Shown here in pieces: positions 5,516 through 7,776 of a stretch of DNA of 7,776 bases. The notes under the pieces were generated by a model. That model worked only from the letters and a program-made list of their open reading frames with translations, did not search any database and had not been told where the DNA came from. The stretch lies in NCBI GenBank assembly GCA_029865285.1, contig JAOUHE010000078.1:1-7776 (forward strand), given 5' to 3'. The stretch comes from Chloroflexota bacterium. GTDB lineage: Bacteria; Chloroflexota; Limnocylindria; QHBO01. The translations under genes and the position numbers were made by a program. Every line of letters begins with the position of its first letter. The first letter of the stretch is position 1.

Positions 5516-6730
5516 TCACTCGTCATCTGGCGGTGCTGGCGGGCGCTCGCCGAAGTCGAATCGGCGTCGATCGCGGTGACCGATCAGCCGTGCCCGGGTG
5601 ATCGCACGCTCCCCGAACCGTTCACGCACGGCGTCGATGCTTCGCGTCAGCCGATCCTTGCGGTCAGCACCATCGAAGAGTGTCAGCTGCTGTGCATCGG
5701 CCAGGTTGATCGCTGTCAGGCCGATCAGGCGCACGGCGCGCTCTGCGGAGAGCACCTTGCGGAGCAGGCTCACGCCGGCTGCGTGGATCGGGCCGGACTC
5801 GCGCGTTTGACTCGGCAGCGGCATCTGTCGGGTGATCGTCTCGAATCCCTCGTATCGCAGCTTCAACTGCACCCCCCCGGCGGCCAGGTCGTGATGGCGG
5901 AGACGGCTGGCAACCGATTCGGCCAGGTCGAGCAGCGTCGCCTCGAGGCGCGCCGGGTCTGTCACATCGCGGTCGAAGGTCAGTTCATGACCGATGCTCT
6001 TGGCCCCCTGACTGGGTACCACCGGCGAGGGATCGAACCCGCGAGCCCGTTCCGCCAGATCCGCGCCATGGCTGCCGAAGCGTCGCCGCAGCGTCCCTGC
6101 GGGAAGCGCGGCGAGCTGCCCGACGGTGGCTACCCCATACTCCGCGAGGGCCTGCCGCGCCTGCGGTCCGACCCCCCACAGCCGGCTCACCGGCAATGGC
6201 GCGAGGAAGGCTGCCTCTCCGCCGGGCGGGACCACCACCAGCGCGTCGGGCTTGCGCAGGTCCGAGGCGACCTTGGCACACAGCTTGTTCGTCGCCACGC
6301 CGACGCTGACCACCAGCCCGACCTCGTCGAGCACGCGCTGCTTGATCGTGCGCGCGATCGTCTCTCCGCTCCCGAACGCCTCCCTGCTGGAGGTCACGTC
6401 GAGGAACGCCTCATCGAGGCTCAACGGTTCGACGAGCGGCGTGTAGGCAGCGAAGATGGTCATCACCTGCCGCGACAGGTCCCGGTATCGGTCAGGGCGA
6501 CCCGGCAGGAAGACGCCGTCCGGGCAGAGCCGCGCGGCGGTGCGCAGCGGCATCGCGGAGTGCACCCCGAACCTCCGCGCTGCATACGAGGCGGCACTCA
6601 CCACGCCGCGCCCGCCGGGGTCTCCTCCGACGATCACGGGCTTGCCGCGAAGCGACGGCTCGTCGAGCTCCTCGACGCTGGCGTAGAAGGCGTCGAGATC
6701 GGCGTGGAGGATGGTGCGCACGGGTGTCAC
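5516..6730 (-). CDS. dinB: DNA polymerase IV (Y-family translesion polymerase)
   Basis: DinB copies past damaged bases with low fidelity in the SOS response. The 404-residue protein has HADLDAFYASVE (9-20) with metal ligand Asp11 and steric-gate Tyr16, SAASYAARRFGVHSAMPL (45-62), SLDEAFLDV (104-112) with catalytic Asp106/Glu107, and SVGVATNKLCAKVASDLRKP (142-161). A helix-hairpin-helix segment reads LWGVGPQ (184-190). The little-finger domain runs from about 245 to 350. The clamp-binding peptide QLTLF (348-352) is followed by a typical tail ending AITRARLIG. All polymerase residues are intact. The start is uncertain: GTG at 6730, or GTG at 6721 giving an N-terminus closer to other DinB proteins (MRTILHADLD). 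Neither has a clear Shine-Dalgarno. It lies 47 bp downstream of lexA without its own LexA box, so it is probably transcribed from the lexA promoter. Confidence 0.96.
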   Translation of the reverse strand: MTPVRTILHADLDAFYASVEELDEPSLRGKPVIVGGDPGGRGVVSAASYAARRFGVHSAMPLRTAARLCPDGVFLPGRPDRYRDLSRQVMTIFAAYTPLVEPLSLDEAFLDVTSSREAFGSGETIARTIKQRVLDEVGLVVSVGVATNKLCAKVASDLRKPDALVVVPPGGEAAFLAPLPVSRLWGVGPQARQALAEYGVATVGQLAALPAGTLRRRFGSHGADLAERARGFDPSPVVPSQGAKSIGHELTFDRDVTDPARLEATLLDLAESVASRLRHHDLAAGGVQLKLRYEGFETITRQMPLPSQTRESGPIHAAGVSLLRKVLSAERAVRLIGLTAINLADAQQLTLFDGADRKDRLTRSIDAVRERFGERAITRARLIGHRDRRRFDFGERPPAPPDDE

Positions 6731-6739
6731 CAGCGTACA

Positions 6740-6756
6740 GCGGCCGGTCCGGCCGC
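6740..6756. repeat. 17-bp palindrome between lexA and dinB
   Basis: GCGGCCGG-T-CCGGCCGC is a perfect 8-bp inverted repeat around one base, in the 47-bp gap between lexA and dinB. In mRNA it could fold as a 6-bp GC stem with a 5-nt loop, ending about 10 nt before the first dinB GTG. There is no U-tract, so it is not a standard terminator. It may reduce or delay dinB translation, or be incidental in GC-rich DNA. Confidence 0.55.
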
Positions 6757-6777
6757 CATCGGTCTGTAGCGGGTGGA

Positions 6778-7470
6778 TCAGCCGAGCTTGCGAATGACGC
6801 CGACGACCTTGCCCTGCACCTGGACCTCCGACGCGTAGATGGGCTCCATCTCCGAGTTCGCCGGCTGCAGGCGGATGCGGTCCTTCTCGCGGTAGAACCG
6901 CTTGAGGGTCACGCCGTTATCCTCGAGCAGGGCAACCACGATGTCGCCGTCGCGGGCGGTCGCCTGTGGCTGGACGACCACGTAGTCGCCGTCGTCGATC
7001 AGCGCATCGATCATGCTCTTGCCGCGAACGCGGAGGACGTACGAGTCGTCACGAGCCTGGAGCGAGCGCGGGACCTCCAGCGTCTCGGTTCCCTCGGCGT
7101 ACGCCTCGATCGGTCGGCCGGCGGCGATCTCACCGATCACCGGCAGCGCCAGCAGGTCACGCTCCACCGGCATGCGGAAGGGGGTGACCCGGCCGCGTTC
7201 GGTCGCCTCCCGGGGCACTGCTCGCGGGCGTCCGCCGGTCAACTCGGCCTCACCGCGAGTGGTCAGCCGCACTGCGCGCGACGAGCGTGAGCCGCGCTCG
7301 ATCAGTCCGTCACGCTCGAGCGCGGTCAGGTGATGATGCACCGCCGATGGCGACGCGAGGCCCACCACCTCGCCAATCTCGCGGACGCTGGGCGGGTAGC
7401 CCCGCTCGGCAACGGCACGAGCGATGCATTCGAGGATTCGCGTCCTGCGGGCGGCGTCATGACTGGTCAA
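6778..7470 (-). CDS. lexA: LexA, SOS repressor (self-cleaving)
   Basis: LexA represses DNA-damage genes and cleaves itself when RecA filaments form. The 230-residue protein has an N-terminal winged helix-turn-helix (about 1-72; PPSVREIGEVVGLASPSAVH at 26-45 and HLTALERDGLIER at 47-59). A linker follows, then the S24-type peptidase domain (about 108-230). The cleavage bond is Ala117-Gly118 in EIAAGRP. The catalytic dyad is Ser152 (VRGKSMIDALIDDGDYV) and Lys190 (NGVTLKRF). The start is TTG at 7470, supported by AAGGAG at 7477-7482 with 6 nt spacing; the nearby ATG is out of frame. A LexA box lies in its own promoter, indicating autoregulation. dinB follows in the same transcript. The weak TTG start may help keep repressor levels low. 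Confidence 0.97.
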   Translation of the reverse strand: MTSHDAARRTRILECIARAVAERGYPPSVREIGEVVGLASPSAVHHHLTALERDGLIERGSRSSRAVRLTTRGEAELTGGRPRAVPREATERGRVTPFRMPVERDLLALPVIGEIAAGRPIEAYAEGTETLEVPRSLQARDDSYVLRVRGKSMIDALIDDGDYVVVQPQATARDGDIVVALLEDNGVTLKRFYREKDRIRLQPANSEMEPIYASEVQVQGKVVGVIRKLG

Positions 7471-7476
7471 GGTTCA

Positions 7477-7482
7477 CTCCTT
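7477..7482 (-). promoter_or_regulatory. Ribosome binding site for lexA
   Basis: AAGGAG on the minus strand stands 6 nt upstream of the TTG at 7470 and decides the non-ATG start of lexA. Confidence 0.8.
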
Positions 7483-7517
7483 GTGCGGCGTGGGCTGCGC
7501 ACGGTCTTTCCGCGTCC

Positions 7518-7547
7518 ACCATAGCCGAACAGACGTTCTAATGTCAA
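7518..7547 (-). promoter_or_regulatory. Sigma70-type SOS promoter of lexA-dinB
   Basis: On the minus strand, a perfect TTGACA (7547-7542) is followed after 18 bp by TATGGT (7523-7518). The spacer holds a LexA box. Transcription would start near 7511, about 40 nt before the lexA TTG. The layout is almost the same as at the promoter of the 86-aa gene. Confidence 0.8.
7527..7538. promoter_or_regulatory. LexA box (lexA autoregulatory operator)
   Basis: GAACAGACGTTC, preceded by C and followed by T, fits the Gram-positive SOS box. It lies in the lexA promoter spacer, 3 bp from the -35. It is also 94 bp upstream of the divergent DUF1232 gene, but its effect on that gene cannot be judged. Confidence 0.88.
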
Positions 7548-7570
7548 CCGATGATGCGGGCCCGCTCTGG

Positions 7571-7576
7571 TATCAT
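7571..7576 (+). promoter_or_regulatory. Candidate -10 element for the DUF1232 gene
   Basis: TATCAT is a 5/6 match to the sigma70 -10 consensus that keeps the three most conserved positions. It lies 56 bp upstream of the GTG start. No clear -35 is seen at normal spacing. Confidence 0.35.
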
Positions 7577-7590
7577 CGCCGCCCACTCGA

Positions 7591-7611
7591 CCCCCCCCCG
7601 CCGGCCCGGGG
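7591..7611 (+). repeat. Nine-C tract and small GC hairpin in the DUF1232 leader
   Basis: Nine consecutive Cs (7591-7599) form the left part of a potential hairpin, CCCCG (7596-7600) pairing with CGGGG (7607-7611) across a 6-nt loop. It ends 11 nt before the ribosome binding site. Such a tract is prone to slippage and to sequencing error. Confidence 0.45.
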
Positions 7612-7632
7612 ACCAGCACAGCGGAGGCCCAG

Positions 7633-7776
7633 GTGAACTCGTCCGGCAGATGGCGCCACGCGCGCTTGGCGCGACTGATCTGGAAGCTACCCACGTATGC
7701 CCGTGTCATCTGGGGGATGCTTCGCGATCCGCGCACGCCGCTGCCGCTCAAAGGGCTGCTCGGTGCCGCGCTGGTG
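7633..7776 (+). CDS. DUF1232 (YkvA-like) family protein, 3' end outside window
   Basis: Only 48 residues are in the window. The GTG at 7633 is preceded by GGAGG at 7623-7627 with 5 nt spacing. The segment WKLPTYARVIWGMLRDPRTP followed by PLKGLLGAALV matches the start of DUF1232 proteins, where an amphipathic helix and a D-x-R-x-P-x-x-x-K motif precede a short hydrophobic hairpin, usually continuing into Y-x-x-S-P-I-D-x-x-P-D. Those later residues lie beyond the window, so the call rests on the first half. The biochemical role of the family is not established. The gene is transcribed away from lexA. Confidence 0.72.
   Translation, partial: MNSSGRWRHARLARLIWKLPTYARVIWGMLRDPRTPLPLKGLLGAALV

Noticed and set aside
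5615..5623. GAAC-C-GTTC inside dinB as a fourth LexA box
   Set aside because: The half-sites are separated by one base instead of four, so LexA could not bind as on the real boxes.
5405..6769. 454-codon open frame on the plus strand opposite dinB and the SOS promoter
   Set aside because: Antisense to intact DinB motifs, and it would read through the LexA boxes; no family resemblance.
7537..7542. TCTAAT on the plus strand as a -10 for the DUF1232 gene
   Set aside because: It lacks the strongly conserved second-position A and any -35. It arises from overlap of the LexA box with the lexA -35.
1..7776. tRNA, rRNA, riboswitch, CRISPR array or insertion sequence
   Set aside because: No cloverleaf, repeat-spacer array, transposase or terminal inverted repeats were seen. 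Gaps between genes are at most about 160 bp and are accounted for by promoters and leaders.

Overview
High-GC bacterial DNA, densely packed, with ten protein-coding genes (two cut by the window ends) and no RNA gene, CRISPR array or insertion sequence. Gene content, frequent GTG/TTG starts and LexA boxes of the GAAC-N4-GTTC type (the Gram-positive/actinobacterial pattern) fit a GC-rich Chloroflexota or Actinomycetota relative. I lean to Chloroflexota, but the sequence alone does not settle this.

Left block, plus strand (1-2667): the C-terminal part of a SorC-type sugar-responsive regulator, then HPr (ptsH) and Enzyme I (ptsI). HPr and EI are fused by a GTGA start/stop overlap, and a strong ribosome binding site for EI lies inside the HPr gene. 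This is the general phosphorelay of the PEP phosphotransferase system. No sugar-specific EII component is visible. ptsI carries a perfect 15-bp inverted repeat.

Middle block (2645-5154): a one-carbon folate group. fchA (cyclodeaminase/cyclohydrolase family) and folD are read on the minus strand with an ATGA overlap. A 10-formyl-tetrahydrofolate-type formyltransferase is read divergently on the plus strand. FolD lacks the catalytic lysine (Val54) and glutamine (Ala98) of bifunctional FolD enzymes but keeps Asp121 and its nucleotide-binding motif. The simplest reading is a division of labour: FolD oxidises methylene-THF, FchA hydrolyses methenyl-THF, and the formyltransferase uses the 10-formyl-THF.

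Right block, minus strand (5151-7547): an SOS cluster of lexA, dinB (DNA polymerase IV) and a small 86-residue gene. lexA has a sigma70-type promoter with a LexA box in its spacer. The 86-residue gene has its own promoter of nearly the same design, plus a second LexA box 32 bp away, so it looks like a separately driven, tightly repressed damage-inducible gene of unknown function. To the right of lexA, a DUF1232/YkvA-type membrane-associated protein begins on the plus strand and runs off the window.

Gene junctions are tight. ptsI and folD overlap tail to tail by 23 bp. The formyltransferase and the small SOS gene share one CTAG that supplies both stop codons.
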